A stretch of DNA of 64,000 nucleotides from Kocuria palustris (GTDB taxonomy: Bacteria > Actinomycetota > Actinomycetes > Actinomycetales > Micrococcaceae): the NCBI RefSeq assembly GCF_016907795.1, contig NZ_JAFBCR010000001.1:310001-374000 (forward strand), in the 5' to 3' direction. Each line of letters starts with the position of its first letter. Positions within the stretch are counted from its first letter, which is position 1. Below the pieces are notes generated by a model that was not told where the DNA came from, ran no database searches, and saw only the letters and a program-made list of their open reading frames with translations. The position numbers were made by a program, and so were the translations under genes. Below are positions 45,382 to 54,868 of the stretch, in pieces.

Positions 45382-47073
45382 ATGCTCTCGCGGCGCGAAC
45401 GGCTCTTCCAGATCCTGGAGGTCCTCTCCCAGCACGGCTTCGGCTTCGTGCTGGCGGGCCTCAAGCCCGAATGGCGCGCCCCGCTGGAGCGCGTGCGCCT
45501 GGTGGACCCGGACAAGCTGCGCCCGCAGCCCGTCCACCTGCGCCTGGCCCTCGAGGAGCTCGGGCCCACGTTCGTGAAGCTCGGCCAGCTGGCCTCCACG
45601 CGCCCGGACCTGCTGCCTCAGGAGTACGCCCGCGAGCTGGCCCGCCTCCAGGACTCGTCCCCGCCGATCCCGCCGGATCGCATCCGCGAGCTGCTCGAGC
45701 AGGAGCCGGACACCGCGGCAGAGGAGATACTGCGCCACATCGACCCCGTCCCGCTGGCCACCGGCTCAATCGGGCAGGCCCACACCGCGGTCTACGACGG
45801 CATGGACGTCGTCGTGAAGATCCGCCGCCCGGGGATCGTGGACACCGTCAACCGCGACCTGGAGGTGCTGCGCGAGCTCGCCGTGCTGATCACGCGCTAC
45901 TGGCCGGGCGTGGGCGATCAGGACCTGACCGCGCTGGTGGATCAGTTCGCCGCCTCCATGCGCGATGAGCTCGACTACCTGGCCGAGGCCCGCAGCACGG
46001 AGCGGATGCGCGAGCTGTTCGCGGGGCATCCGTCGCTGATCGTGCCCGCTGTGGTGTGGCAGGCGACCTCCTCAAGGGTGCTGACCACCGAGCGCATGTC
46101 CGGCATGAAGATCACGGATCACACGGCCCTGGACGCCGCCGGGGTCGATCGCCACCAGCTGGCCGTGACGGCCACGGAGATCCTGTGCCAGATGATCTTC
46201 GTCCACGGCTTCTTCCACGCCGATCCGCACCCGGGGAACCTGTTCATCCACTCCGACGGCTCGATCGCCATGATCGACTTCGGCATGGTCGGCAGCCTCT
46301 CGGAGGAGTTCCGCGATGCCCTGGTGACCATGCTCGTGGGCGTCTCCCAGGGCAATGCCCGTCGCGCCACCACCGGGCTGCTCAAGCTCACCGACCGCGC
46401 CCCGGAGAACCTGGACCGCGCCGCCCTGGACCGCGATGTCGAATCCATGATCCGCAGCTACGCCGACCGGCCCCTGGCCGAGGTGCGGATGGCGGCGCTG
46501 CTGTCCGACCTGGTGGCCTGCCTGCGCCGCCATAGGCTGCGCCTGCCGCGCGATTCGGCGCTGTTCCTGCGCATGGTGATCACCGCCGAGTCGATCGGCA
46601 AGGGCCTGGATCCCGACTTCGACCTGATCTCCGTGATCCGCCCGTTCGCCCGCCAGTTCGTGCTGCGCCGCGTCTCGCCCGAGGCGCTGCTGCACCGGGT
46701 GCGCGGGCTGGTGGAAGAGGCGGTCCAGCTGGGCCAGGACTCCCCCGACGTCATCCGACGGATCATGTCCGTGCTGGAGAACGGCGGATTCGACGTCCAT
46801 CTGCGCGCGGACGAGCTCGAGCCTCTGCTCAACCGCGGCGAGCGCATCGGCCACCAGGTCATCGCCGGCGCGGTGATCGCCGCGACGATCAACGGCATGT
46901 CCCACGTGGTGGCCTCCGAGCCGCAGCGCTACGGCCGCTTCCACGTCCCGCTGATGATCGGCGGGACCGGAACGGTCGGGGTGCTCTCGGCGTATCTGGC
47001 GGCCTCCACGGCCACCCCCAGAGTGCGCCGGGTCGTCTCCTCGCTGCGTGAGCGCAGACGACGTACACGGTGA
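45382..47073 (+). CDS. ABC1/UbiB-family atypical kinase
   Basis: A 563-residue protein of the ABC1/ADCK/UbiB family. It has the KxGQ motif in ELGPTFVKLGQLASTRPDLLP, the Ala-loop region ATGSIGQAH, the catalytic HADPHPGNLF and the DFG-like MIDFGM. Two C-terminal hydrophobic segments (HQVIAGAVIAATINGMSHVV and GTGTVGVLSAYLAAS) anchor it in the membrane. Family members support quinone-lipid metabolism, probably as ATPases; in actinobacteria menaquinone would be the relevant quinone (inference). The ATG has only a weak CCGGA upstream and probably depends on coupling with the preceding gene. Confidence 0.9.
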   Translation: MLSRRERLFQILEVLSQHGFGFVLAGLKPEWRAPLERVRLVDPDKLRPQPVHLRLALEELGPTFVKLGQLASTRPDLLPQEYARELARLQDSSPPIPPDRIRELLEQEPDTAAEEILRHIDPVPLATGSIGQAHTAVYDGMDVVVKIRRPGIVDTVNRDLEVLRELAVLITRYWPGVGDQDLTALVDQFAASMRDELDYLAEARSTERMRELFAGHPSLIVPAVVWQATSSRVLTTERMSGMKITDHTALDAAGVDRHQLAVTATEILCQMIFVHGFFHADPHPGNLFIHSDGSIAMIDFGMVGSLSEEFRDALVTMLVGVSQGNARRATTGLLKLTDRAPENLDRAALDRDVESMIRSYADRPLAEVRMAALLSDLVACLRRHRLRLPRDSALFLRMVITAESIGKGLDPDFDLISVIRPFARQFVLRRVSPEALLHRVRGLVEEAVQLGQDSPDVIRRIMSVLENGGFDVHLRADELEPLLNRGERIGHQVIAGAVIAATINGMSHVVASEPQRYGRFHVPLMIGGTGTVGVLSAYLAASTATPRVRRVVSSLRERRRRTR

Positions 47074-47235
47074 GCTCGGCTGACCCGATCCATCGCGTGC
47101 CCGCCTCTGCCCACCTCTGCTGGTGTGTGTTCACGTGGTCCGATCTCGTCCGCGCCGTCCACACAGACGGGCGCGAAACTTGAAACCTCATTCAGCTCGA
47201 CGGGCTTCTGGGCGACTTCGCTCCTGACCAACCAG

Positions 47236-47241
47236 TAACGT
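47236..47241 (+). promoter_or_regulatory. Putative -10 hexamer TAACGT upstream of the 47372 gene
   Basis: TAACGT lies in the 298-bp gap after the kinase gene, implying a leader of about 120 bases. No -35 or other element is clear in this gap. Confidence 0.35.
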
Positions 47242-47371
47242 CGATACCGTCGTACATCGGACGGACTGCCCCCCCGGCCGATGCCGGCCCCTCATCGTCG
47301 CGCAACCCGCTGGATGAGGCGTGTCCTCCCACCCGTGCGGATCCTTCCGCAGGCACAAGATGAGGTCTCCC

Positions 47372-48184
47372 ATGCCGGACTTCGACTCCGCTCCCTTGCT
47401 CGTCTCGGAGCCCATGAGCCTCGAAGCCGTGCGCCACGGCCGCCCGCTGAAGCTGTCCGCGCAGCAGCGCGAGAGGATCCGCCGAGGGTTCGCCGCCCTG
47501 GTGCGAGAAGGCCTCCAGTTCGACGGTGTGGACGTGGCCCGCGAAGAGCCGGTGCGCGTGATCCTGTCGATCCGCGAGCCCGGCGCCTACGACCTGCTGG
47601 CCTCCATCCGCGACGCCCGTCCGCTGCACCGTCGGCTGCTCTCGCCGCGCAGCGTCGACGAGATCTCCGTGCTGGAGGACAAGCTGGGCGAGGCCGTGGA
47701 GACGGTGCTCTCGGGCGTGCAGATGCTGCCGATCATCCTGGGGGCCAAGTCCGTGGTGGTGGGCACCGCAGCGGATGAGCTGAACCTCGTGCCCATGGTC
47801 ATGGACGATCGGTACGTGATGCGGGTGCCGACCAGTATCTTCGCGATCCTCCGCTCGTCGCAGCAGGCCCAGGCCGCTGCAGAGGACCTGAAGCACCTCT
47901 TCGAGCAGGACGACTCCACGATCACCTTCGTGCAGGGCAGGGGGCCCTACACGCGCGAGGGCGCCACGGTCATGGAGGTGCCGGCGAACATGTGGGAGCG
48001 GGTGCGGGAGATGCACCCGGCCACGATCTTCGACTCCGTGCCGCGGGTCGAGGATCCGCTGCTGCCTCTGGTCACGCGCACTCCGCGCGAGGACTTCCCC
48101 CGGCCCGCCCAGAGCGATGTGGGTCCTGAGGACCGCGGCCGACGCACCGATGTGCGGATGCCGCCGCCCGGCCCTCTGCTCTGA
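47372..48184 (+). CDS. Hypothetical protein, 270 residues
   Basis: A soluble, Arg-rich protein with no signal peptide or membrane segment. It contains RRGFAALVREGLQFDGVDVA, ISVLEDKLGEAVETVLSGVQ, VVVGTAADELNLVPMVMDDRYV and a Pro-rich C-terminus. I do not recognise a family. The ATG at 47372 has GAGG six bases before it; an ATG at 47360 is possible. It converges on the 48198 gene, leaving 13 bp between stops. Both proteins share a general layout (a basic core and a Pro/Asp-rich tail) but no clear sequence similarity. Confidence 0.7.
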   Translation: MPDFDSAPLLVSEPMSLEAVRHGRPLKLSAQQRERIRRGFAALVREGLQFDGVDVAREEPVRVILSIREPGAYDLLASIRDARPLHRRLLSPRSVDEISVLEDKLGEAVETVLSGVQMLPIILGAKSVVVGTAADELNLVPMVMDDRYVMRVPTSIFAILRSSQQAQAAAEDLKHLFEQDDSTITFVQGRGPYTREGATVMEVPANMWERVREMHPATIFDSVPRVEDPLLPLVTRTPREDFPRPAQSDVGPEDRGRRTDVRMPPPGPLL

Positions 48185-48197
48185 AGCTGCGGCCGCC

Positions 48198-48938
48198 TCA
48201 GGCGGCGCCGGGCTTCGCGTCGGGGTCCAAGCCGGCGCCGGGCTCCGGGTCGGGATCGGGATCGGTGCTCAGCCGGTCGATCGGGCGCTGCACCTGCGCC
48301 CCGCGCACGAACTCCAGGACGCGATCGGTCGCGATGACCATGTGCTGGATCCGGCTGCGCTTGGCCTCCGCCCCGTAGGCCAGGGAGACGGCACCCACTC
48401 CCTCCCGCGTCAGCCCGGAGAGAAACTCCCGCATCTGGGCGTCGAAGCTGCCGTGCATCAGCCCGTAGTCGACCTCCGGCGAGACGCGCAGGTGCTGGCC
48501 GTCGTCGGCCTCGGTCAGGTCCACGTGACCGCAGCGCACCTCCCGCACGGTCTGCGGCGCGGCCAGCACGAAGCCGAAGGCCCGCACGATCTCCACGAGC
48601 CCGAGGACACTCAGGCGCAGGGCCTGCTCCGCGGTGCGGACGGGCTCCGGATTGCCGGCGCCCAGCGGCGTCGGCTGATCACCGGCGCGTCCTCGCACAT
48701 CGGCGACGACCTGCGCCACGAACACGACGGCACCGGGGCCGGGCTCGTAGAAGCTCATGCTCAGGCCCTCCTCCGGGAACCGCTCCGGAGGACGATGGCG
48801 GGCGTAGAGCGTGCGAGCCATGGCCTTCAGCGCCATGTAGGACCGGCGCACGACGTCCCGGTCGATCTCGATCGGTCGCCCGGCGGGGTCGTCGACCCGC
48901 ATCACCACGTCGATCGATGCCCTGTTCAGAGGTGTCAT
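48198..48938 (-). CDS. Hypothetical protein, 246 residues
   Basis: A soluble protein starting MTPLNRASIDVVMRVDD, with RDVVRRSYMALKAMARTLYARH, EPGPGAVVFVAQVVADVRG, LRLSVLGLVEIVRAFGF and an acidic Asp/Pro repeat tail (DPDPDPEPGAGLDPD). No domain is recognised. The ATG has GAGGAGAGG about eight bases upstream. It lies 189 bp downstream of the histidine kinase gene, on the same strand, and could be read from it. Confidence 0.7.
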   Translation of the reverse strand: MTPLNRASIDVVMRVDDPAGRPIEIDRDVVRRSYMALKAMARTLYARHRPPERFPEEGLSMSFYEPGPGAVVFVAQVVADVRGRAGDQPTPLGAGNPEPVRTAEQALRLSVLGLVEIVRAFGFVLAAPQTVREVRCGHVDLTEADDGQHLRVSPEVDYGLMHGSFDAQMREFLSGLTREGVGAVSLAYGAEAKRSRIQHMVIATDRVLEFVRGAQVQRPIDRLSTDPDPDPEPGAGLDPDAKPGAA

Positions 48939-49127
48939 CTCCCGAACCTCTCCTCGGATGTCCAAAACACCGTCCCGAGCGTCCTCTGCACCGTCGCGGA
49001 GGCATGCGCTCCAGCGATGGGGGCGCTCGGCCTGCGCGGATTCATGCTGCAATCCAGATCACTGTCCGGTGTGAAAATCTCAGTCACGTCCTGCGGTGCT
49101 CGTTCTCGGTCGTCTTCGGCGCGGCCC

Positions 49128-50459
49128 TCAAGCACGCCGATCCGCCTCCTGCAGCGGGATCCGGGCCATGAGCTCCCAAATGTCCAGCTGGCGCCCGAAA
49201 CTCAGCTCGCCGCCGAAGATGTCCACGCGCTCGCTCAGGCCGACCAGTCCGAGGCCGCCCTCCAGGAAGATCTCCCGGGGCAGTCGGGCGCTGCGGCTGC
49301 GGGCATCGCGGACCAGGTTGCGCACCCGGATCACCGCGATCGAGCGGCCCTGCGGCGTGGTCTCCAGGCTGGCGCTGAGGCTCACCGGCGCGCTCGGGAT
49401 CCCGTGGCGGATGGCGTTGGCGGTGCCCTCGCGCAGCACGCGCTGGCACAGGGACCGCACGCTCGTGGCGATCTCCTCCCAGCCGTCTCCGCGGGCGATC
49501 TCGACCCGGTCGAATCCGGCGTCCTCGAGCAGCTGACGACACCGGTCGAGCGCGGTCTCCATGGAGTCCGTGGGCGCGGTGGGACGCTGCGCACCGGTCT
49601 GATCGGTGCGCAGCGCCTGGTGCTGGGGAGCGATCCCGTCCTCGAGCGCGGTGGCCTCCCCCGCCTCCTCCTGCAGGGCCGAGACCATGCGGCGCAGATC
49701 CTCGATGGTGCCCGAGGCTCCGTCGGCGATGTCCTGCAGCACCCGGCGCTGCACCTGCGGCCCCCCGGAGAGCAGCCCGGCATTGGCCCGCAGCGCGGTG
49801 GCCGTGACGTCGTGGGCCACGAGGTCGTGCAGCTCGCGAGCCAGGTCCCGGCGCTCGGCCGAGCGCACTCCGGCCACCTCGGTCTCCAGCTGGGCGACCC
49901 GCAGCTGGGTGAGCCGGGCCCGGCACCGGAAGAAGCGGATGGTCCAGCCCACGGCAGAGCCGGCGAAGATCATGAAGGCGAGCAGGAACGCCTGCATGCG
50001 GATGGTGACGGTGTCTCCGAGCCCCACCAGGGACAGGGCCGCCGTGAGCTGGGCGAGCATCAGCAGCATGCCCACGCCCCAGCGGTTCCACATGCACAGG
50101 ATGACGCAGCAGATGATCGCCGGGGCGACCACAGCGATCGGCTGCTGGCTGAGCAGCACCATGGCATAGGCCACGGTCAGAGCCACAACGCACAGACCGC
50201 GGGTGATCCACACGCAGATCAGCGGCAGGAAGATGACGATCAGCGTGAAGGACAGAGCCTCCCCGCTCAGCCAGGCCTGCCCCAGGAGGTTGCTGATGAC
50301 CTGCAGCCCCAGGAAGATCAGGACAATCAGCAGCATGGCCGCCCGGAACGGCACGGGAGGGGCGAGGACCGCGGAGTCGGCCAGCTCCGGCCATCGGCTG
50401 TCCACGGCTGCGGTGAAGCGTCGCCAGAGCCGGGGAGGCTCGAGCAGATCGGCCCTCAT
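49128..50459 (-). CDS. NarL-type sensor histidine kinase
   Basis: A 443-residue membrane kinase. Six hydrophobic segments fill residues 40-190 (for example AMLLIVLIFLGLQVISNLLG and MQAFLLAFMIFAGSAVGWTI). These are followed by a HisKA_3 dimerisation domain with the phospho-acceptor His in RRDLARELHDLVAHDVTA. The ATP-binding domain is diverged but keeps the N-box-like EGTANAIRHG and GGLGLVGLSERVDIFGG. Few extracytoplasmic residues are present, so it probably senses membrane or wall stress through its transmembrane domain. The partner response regulator is divergent, 259 bp away. Confidence 0.9.
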   Translation of the reverse strand: MRADLLEPPRLWRRFTAAVDSRWPELADSAVLAPPVPFRAAMLLIVLIFLGLQVISNLLGQAWLSGEALSFTLIVIFLPLICVWITRGLCVVALTVAYAMVLLSQQPIAVVAPAIICCVILCMWNRWGVGMLLMLAQLTAALSLVGLGDTVTIRMQAFLLAFMIFAGSAVGWTIRFFRCRARLTQLRVAQLETEVAGVRSAERRDLARELHDLVAHDVTATALRANAGLLSGGPQVQRRVLQDIADGASGTIEDLRRMVSALQEEAGEATALEDGIAPQHQALRTDQTGAQRPTAPTDSMETALDRCRQLLEDAGFDRVEIARGDGWEEIATSVRSLCQRVLREGTANAIRHGIPSAPVSLSASLETTPQGRSIAVIRVRNLVRDARSRSARLPREIFLEGGLGLVGLSERVDIFGGELSFGRQLDIWELMARIPLQEADRRA

Positions 50460-50718
50460 GGCCCGCTCACCGCAGCAGCCTGGATCACCCTCACTGCCCT
50501 CCCAAGGGGCCCACGACCAGGCCCGACGCTTCCGATTGATGCTGCAGCGATATTACCCATCGGCCGGCGGGATCTCGTTGAGTGCATGTACTTGTCCCCA
50601 TTTGAGTCCCTGCGACGGCTGTCTGTCGCTGGACCTCCGTCGTTACGATGATCGGCGACCTGGCCGATGTCGGCCGCCCCGGCCCACAGCTCGGCCGTCG
50701 GACAGACTTGGAGCAGCG

Positions 50719-51402
50719 ATGACCAGGGATCAGTCTCCGGAGCCCGGCTCCGACGAGCTGCTGAGCGTGCTGATCGCCGATGACGAGGCGGTCGTCCGCG
50801 AGACCATCTCCATCTATGTGAACAGCGCCCCCGACATGCAGGTCGTGGGGACCGCCGCGGATGGGCGCGCGGCCGTGCAGATGGCCGAGACCCTGCGTCC
50901 GGACATCATCCTGATGGACATACAGATGCCGCGCGTGGACGGCGTCGAGGCCGTCGCTGAGGTGCTTCGGCTCATGCCGCGCACTCACGTGGTGATGATC
51001 ACGACGTTCACCTCCCGGGAGGCCGTCGTTCCCGCCCTGCGCGCCGGCGCCCTGGGCTACGTCCTGAAGTCCGATCCGCCCGAGCGGCTGCTCTCCGCGG
51101 TGCGCGAGGCCGTGGCCGGACGCACCCAGCTCTCCCCTCAGGCCCTCGAGGCGGTGGTGGGGCATCTGCGCGAATCGGACAACCGGGCCAGCCTGCCCGC
51201 CTCCGTCACGCTGACGGCCCGCGAGTCCGAGGTGCTCAACCACCTGGCCGAAGGCCACAGCAACCGGGAGATCGCCGAGCTCATGGTCCTGTCCGAGAAG
51301 TCCGTGAAGCTTCACGTGACGAACATGGTGTCCAAGTTCCAGGTCCGCGACCGGCTGCAGCTGGTCATCGCCGCTCACAAGGCCGGGCTCATCCAGCTCT
51401 GA
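50719..51402 (+). CDS. NarL/LuxR-type response regulator
   Basis: A 227-residue regulator with a receiver domain (acidic pocket in VLIADDEAVVRE, phospho-acceptor Asp in IILMDIQMPRVDG, Thr in VMITTFTS and Lys in GYVLKSDPP) and a C-terminal LuxR helix-turn-helix (LTARESEVLNHLAEGHSNREIA, then LSEKSVKLHVTNMVSKF). GGAG precedes the ATG by six bases. With the divergent kinase it forms a two-component system; its position next to the polysaccharide cluster makes control of that cluster plausible but unproven. A 36-bp stretch near its 3' end has a diverged copy at 63459-63494. Confidence 0.93.
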   Translation: MTRDQSPEPGSDELLSVLIADDEAVVRETISIYVNSAPDMQVVGTAADGRAAVQMAETLRPDIILMDIQMPRVDGVEAVAEVLRLMPRTHVVMITTFTSREAVVPALRAGALGYVLKSDPPERLLSAVREAVAGRTQLSPQALEAVVGHLRESDNRASLPASVTLTARESEVLNHLAEGHSNREIAELMVLSEKSVKLHVTNMVSKFQVRDRLQLVIAAHKAGLIQL

Positions 51403-51457
51403 ACCGCGAGCCTTCGGGCACGACGCGCCCCACCCAGGGCCGTCGCCACCCCGAATC

Positions 51458-51918
51458 GGGGACAGCTGTGTGAGAATCTGCTGAGGATTGCCTGTCCGCC
51501 CGCCGATGAGTGAAAGAGTCACCGATGCCGCTGACCGTGATGCCGATCTACGGAACCCGCCCGGAGGCCATCAAGATGGCACCGATCGTGAAGGCCCTGC
51601 AGGACTCCGACGAGTTCCAGTGCGTGGTGACCGTGACCGGCCAGCACCGCGAGATGCTCGATCAGGTCAACGAGATCTTCGACATCACCCCGGATCACGA
51701 CCTCAACATCATCCGCCCCCGCCAAACCCTCAACGGCGTGCTCACCCGCACCGTCGAAGGCCTGGATACGATCTTCGAGCACAACGCCCCCGACGCCGTC
51801 GTCGTCCAGGGCGACACCACCACCTCCACCGCCGGTGCGATCGCCGCGTTCTACCGCGGCATCCCCGTGATCCACGCCGAGGCCGGACTGCGCTCCTTCG
51901 ACCTGTTCTCCCCCTTCC
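51458..51918. repeat. Direct repeat, copy 1 (wecB promoter and first 394 coding bases)
   Basis: By eye 460 of 461 bases are identical to 63540-64000; the single difference is a silent Ala codon (GCA here, GCC there). The repeat begins 67 bp upstream of the wecB ATG. It may be longer, since the second copy is cut by the window edge. Confidence 0.95.
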
Positions 51919-52688
51919 CGGAGGAGGCCAACCGCAAGATGACCTCCCAGATCGCCTCCCTGCACCTGGCCCCGACCGACATCTCCCGGCGCAACCTGAT
52001 GGCCGAGTCCATCAACGGCGACGACATCGTGGTCACCGGCAACACCGTGATCGACGCCCTGCACCACACCGTGGCCCGCGAACTGCCCTTCACCGACCCC
52101 GCCCTGGAGGACCTGGCCGCCTCCGGACGCCGCGTCCTGCTGGTCACCACCCACCGCCGCGAGAACCAGGGCGATGCCATGCGCGGCGTGGGCCGCGCCC
52201 TGGCACGCATCGCAGCCGATGAGCCCGATCTGACCATCGTGCTGCCGGCCCACCGCAACCCCGTGGTCCGCGAAGCCGTGCTACCGGCCCTGGAAGGCCT
52301 GGACAACGTCCTGGTCACCGAACCCCTGGCCTACGGCGAGTTCACCCGCATGCTCGCCGTGGCAGACGTCGTCCTCACCGACTCCGGCGGAGTCCAGGAA
52401 GAGGCCCCGTCGCTGGGCAAGCCCGTGCTCGTGATGCGCGAGAACACCGAACGCCCCGAAGCCGTCACCGCCGGCACCGTCAAGCTCATCGGCACCGACG
52501 AGGAGCGCATCGTCGAAGAGGTCTCCACCCTGCTGCACAACGAGGCCATCTACACCTCCATGGCCAACGCCGTGAACCCCTACGGCGACGGCCGCGCCGC
52601 CGAACGCACCGTAGCCGCCATCGCCCACATGTTCGGTCTCGGTGAGCGCCTGCCCGACTTCGCACCCGAGACCCAGCCACAGGGCTGA
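51525..52688 (+). CDS. wecB: UDP-N-acetylglucosamine 2-epimerase (non-hydrolysing), copy 1
   Basis: A 387-residue enzyme that interconverts UDP-GlcNAc and UDP-ManNAc. The signatures are VMPIYGTRPEAIKMAPIVKAL, VVQGDTTTSTAGAIAAFYRG, HAEAGLRSFDLFSPFPEEANR, TTHRRENQG and TDSGGVQEEAPSLGKPVLVMRENTERPEA (only the core TDSGGVQEEAPSLGKPVL is cited as diagnostic). The ATG at 51525 follows a weak AAAGAG; a GTG at 51510 is possible. With wecC at 61745 it supplies UDP-ManNAcA, the building block of Micrococcus-type teichuronic acid. Codons end overwhelmingly in C. Confidence 0.95.
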   Translation: MPLTVMPIYGTRPEAIKMAPIVKALQDSDEFQCVVTVTGQHREMLDQVNEIFDITPDHDLNIIRPRQTLNGVLTRTVEGLDTIFEHNAPDAVVVQGDTTTSTAGAIAAFYRGIPVIHAEAGLRSFDLFSPFPEEANRKMTSQIASLHLAPTDISRRNLMAESINGDDIVVTGNTVIDALHHTVARELPFTDPALEDLAASGRRVLLVTTHRRENQGDAMRGVGRALARIAADEPDLTIVLPAHRNPVVREAVLPALEGLDNVLVTEPLAYGEFTRMLAVADVVLTDSGGVQEEAPSLGKPVLVMRENTERPEAVTAGTVKLIGTDEERIVEEVSTLLHNEAIYTSMANAVNPYGDGRAAERTVAAIAHMFGLGERLPDFAPETQPQG

Positions 52689-52705
52689 GCTCTGAGGTCT
52701 GCAGC

Positions 52706-54037
52706 ATGGAACACAACCCGGAGGCGGTCGAACGGGAGTATCCGAGCCTCGAGGACTTCACCGTTGCGCTGCGCTCGGAGAGCTTCCCTCTCGACACGCA
52801 GGTGAGACTCATCATCCAGCGCGGTGAGCGGGCTCCGCTGCCGCTTCTGCTGGTGCGCCGCCCGGAAGCCGAGCGCGTCACCATCCTGTTCAACGGTGCG
52901 GTCGACCTCGAGCGGACGGGCGGCCAGCCGATCTTCCAGCGCTCCAGCTGGTGGCGCTCGATCCCCACGCATCAGATCTACGTCTGCGATCCGGGAACCG
53001 CGGGTGAGGATGCCCTGTCACTGAACTGGGGGCAGGAGTCCCTCGCCCACGATGCTCTCCCGGACATCGGCTCCGCCGTCCGGACCCTGTGCTGCGCCCT
53101 GGGAGTGCTCGACTCCCGCCGACGGACCTACTTCGGCTCGTCGGCGGGAGGGTTCCTGGCCCTCATGACGGCGGCCCAGGACGACGATCCGCACGTAGTC
53201 GTCAACAACGCGCAATTCGACTGGACTCGCTGGATGAGAGGCGGCGTCGTCGCCCTGTCCGCCCGGCGATTCAACGCAGCGGCACCGGCGGCGCTGCGGC
53301 GAGCCATACCCTGGCGGACGAGCGCGCTGCGGCGGCTCTCGCAGCGCAGCACACCGCTGAGCGTCGACTACTGGGTCAACATCGCTTCCCCGCATGATCT
53401 GAAGGTGGACCTGACCCAGGCCATGAGCTTCGTCCACGACGAGCGAGCACTCGCCGAACGGTTTGCCATCCATCGCTACAGCGACCCCGTTTCGCTCCAC
53501 AACCCGCTCGGTCGCGAACAGACGCTGGAACTGCTCTCCAGCCACCCAGCAGCACCGCAGACGGTCACGATGGAGGCCTTCGCCGAGACACCAGCGCCCG
53601 GTCTGCAACCGGGAGATCCCCAGATCAGGTACACCCCAGCCGCATCAGAGGCCGGCTATGCGTACCCGCTGACCGGTGGAGCCGACTGCCGCCCCATAGC
53701 TCGCATCCGCCCGGGTCTCAGTCAACGGGACGCCCTCATCATCGCGGAACTGATCGGTGTAAATGGCGATCGCCGTCCTGCTCCCGGCTGGCACTGGTCG
53801 CAGAGGAAGCGGCGCAGCTTCCAGTACCTCTCCGGTGGACATCCCGTACACGAGGATTGGGTCGAACTGCCCGAGATCCCCACCGACGATTCGGACATCG
53901 GCATCGTTCTGAGCATCAGCCCATGGCCCGCTCGGGGAGAGGACCCCCGTCGACTGGTCGAGGCCCTCGGCTTGAAGTCGGAGACGCAGACACGAACCGA
54001 CAGTCTGAATGAGACAAGCTTCCGAGAGCTGCAGTGA
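52706..54037 (+). CDS. Alpha/beta-hydrolase-like protein of a surface polysaccharide cluster
   Basis: A 443-residue protein with one alpha/beta-hydrolase-type domain. The nucleophile elbow is TYFGSSAGGFLALM; the early strand VTILFNGAVDLE and the later HHAFAQ-like triad region are less clear. The relative at 26825 has two such domains and the same overall order. No signal peptide is seen. It starts 17 bp after wecB, so they probably form one transcript. It may add or remove acyl groups on the polymer or process a glycan intermediate (inference). The last 150 residues are not recognised and may bind substrate. Confidence 0.65.
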   Translation: MEHNPEAVEREYPSLEDFTVALRSESFPLDTQVRLIIQRGERAPLPLLLVRRPEAERVTILFNGAVDLERTGGQPIFQRSSWWRSIPTHQIYVCDPGTAGEDALSLNWGQESLAHDALPDIGSAVRTLCCALGVLDSRRRTYFGSSAGGFLALMTAAQDDDPHVVVNNAQFDWTRWMRGGVVALSARRFNAAAPAALRRAIPWRTSALRRLSQRSTPLSVDYWVNIASPHDLKVDLTQAMSFVHDERALAERFAIHRYSDPVSLHNPLGREQTLELLSSHPAAPQTVTMEAFAETPAPGLQPGDPQIRYTPAASEAGYAYPLTGGADCRPIARIRPGLSQRDALIIAELIGVNGDRRPAPGWHWSQRKRRSFQYLSGGHPVHEDWVELPEIPTDDSDIGIVLSISPWPARGEDPRRLVEALGLKSETQTRTDSLNETSFRELQ

Positions 54038-54137
54038 TCCGTGCTGGCGCCTCCACCTGACAGGTGCTGGGGCGAGTCGGGGCGACACATGAGGTCATAG
54101 GTAGACGTGCGAGCATAATCCTCGCACTCCATGGCTC

Positions 54138-54698
54138 CTACCTCGGACCTGGGAGACTGCGGATGACTCGTGCTGGAATGCCTCCCACCACCGTGTTTGC
54201 GGGCACGTCCTTCGTGACGACTGCGCCGGCCCCGACGGTGACCCCTCCGAGGACAGTCACCCCCGCGCCTACCCACGTTCCGTCGCCGATTGAGATGCCG
54301 GGGAACGAGACCCTCCCTGCACGTCGATCCGATCCGCCTACCGCGTGGGTGTCTGTGATGAATCGGGCGAAGGCTCCGATGTTGCAGTTCTTGCCGAACG
54401 TGACATTCGCGCGGATATAGACGTCACGGTTGAATGAGCAGCCTTCGCCGATGGTCGCGGGACCGACGATCTCAGCTCCCCTGCGCAGAAGCACCCGCTC
54501 GCCGAACCGCACGGTCCGTCCGCCGCTGGCGATGATCTTGCAGGAGGGATGGATCCGCACACCCGGTGCGCCGATGGCACCCTCAGCCCCGTTCCAACGT
54601 GTGGGGTGAGCACGTTCCAGCTGCTTCTCCAGCTCACTGAGGCGCTGGGTGAGCGCCGCTATGGCGCTGGCCGTCTCTTCATCCACCGGTCCATTCAA
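54138..54698 (-). CDS. Hexapeptide-repeat (LbH) acyltransferase
   Basis: A 186-residue protein. An N-terminal coiled-coil (about 5-30: ASAIAALTQRLSELEKQLE) precedes a left-handed beta-helix of hexapeptide repeats (VRFGERVLLRRGAEIVGPATIG, in short runs), and ends GAGAVVTKDVPANTVVGGIPARVI, the standard signature of the acetyltransferase subfamily. A catalytic His is present in FITDTHAVGG. It probably acetylates a sugar of the polymer. The TTG start at 54698 is uncertain; a GTG at 54686 is an alternative, and no good ribosome binding site is visible for either. The 170 bp between it and the large glycosyltransferase hold nothing recognised. Confidence 0.85.
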   Translation of the reverse strand: MNGPVDEETASAIAALTQRLSELEKQLERAHPTRWNGAEGAIGAPGVRIHPSCKIIASGGRTVRFGERVLLRRGAEIVGPATIGEGCSFNRDVYIRANVTFGKNCNIGAFARFITDTHAVGGSDRRAGRVSFPGISIGDGTWVGAGVTVLGGVTVGAGAVVTKDVPANTVVGGIPARVIRSLPGPR

Positions 54699-54868
54699 GC
54701 GCGGACACGGCGACTGCTCAGGACTTCCTCACCCCGCCCGACCCTGAAGTCCGGGGCTGCTGCACACACGGATCACCCAGGACGTGGTGAACGCGGTGAG
54801 AGGGGCGACAGACGCCCCTCTGGTTCACCGCCGACTCACTGCCTAGGGTGAACGTCCGCCTCGAGGCT

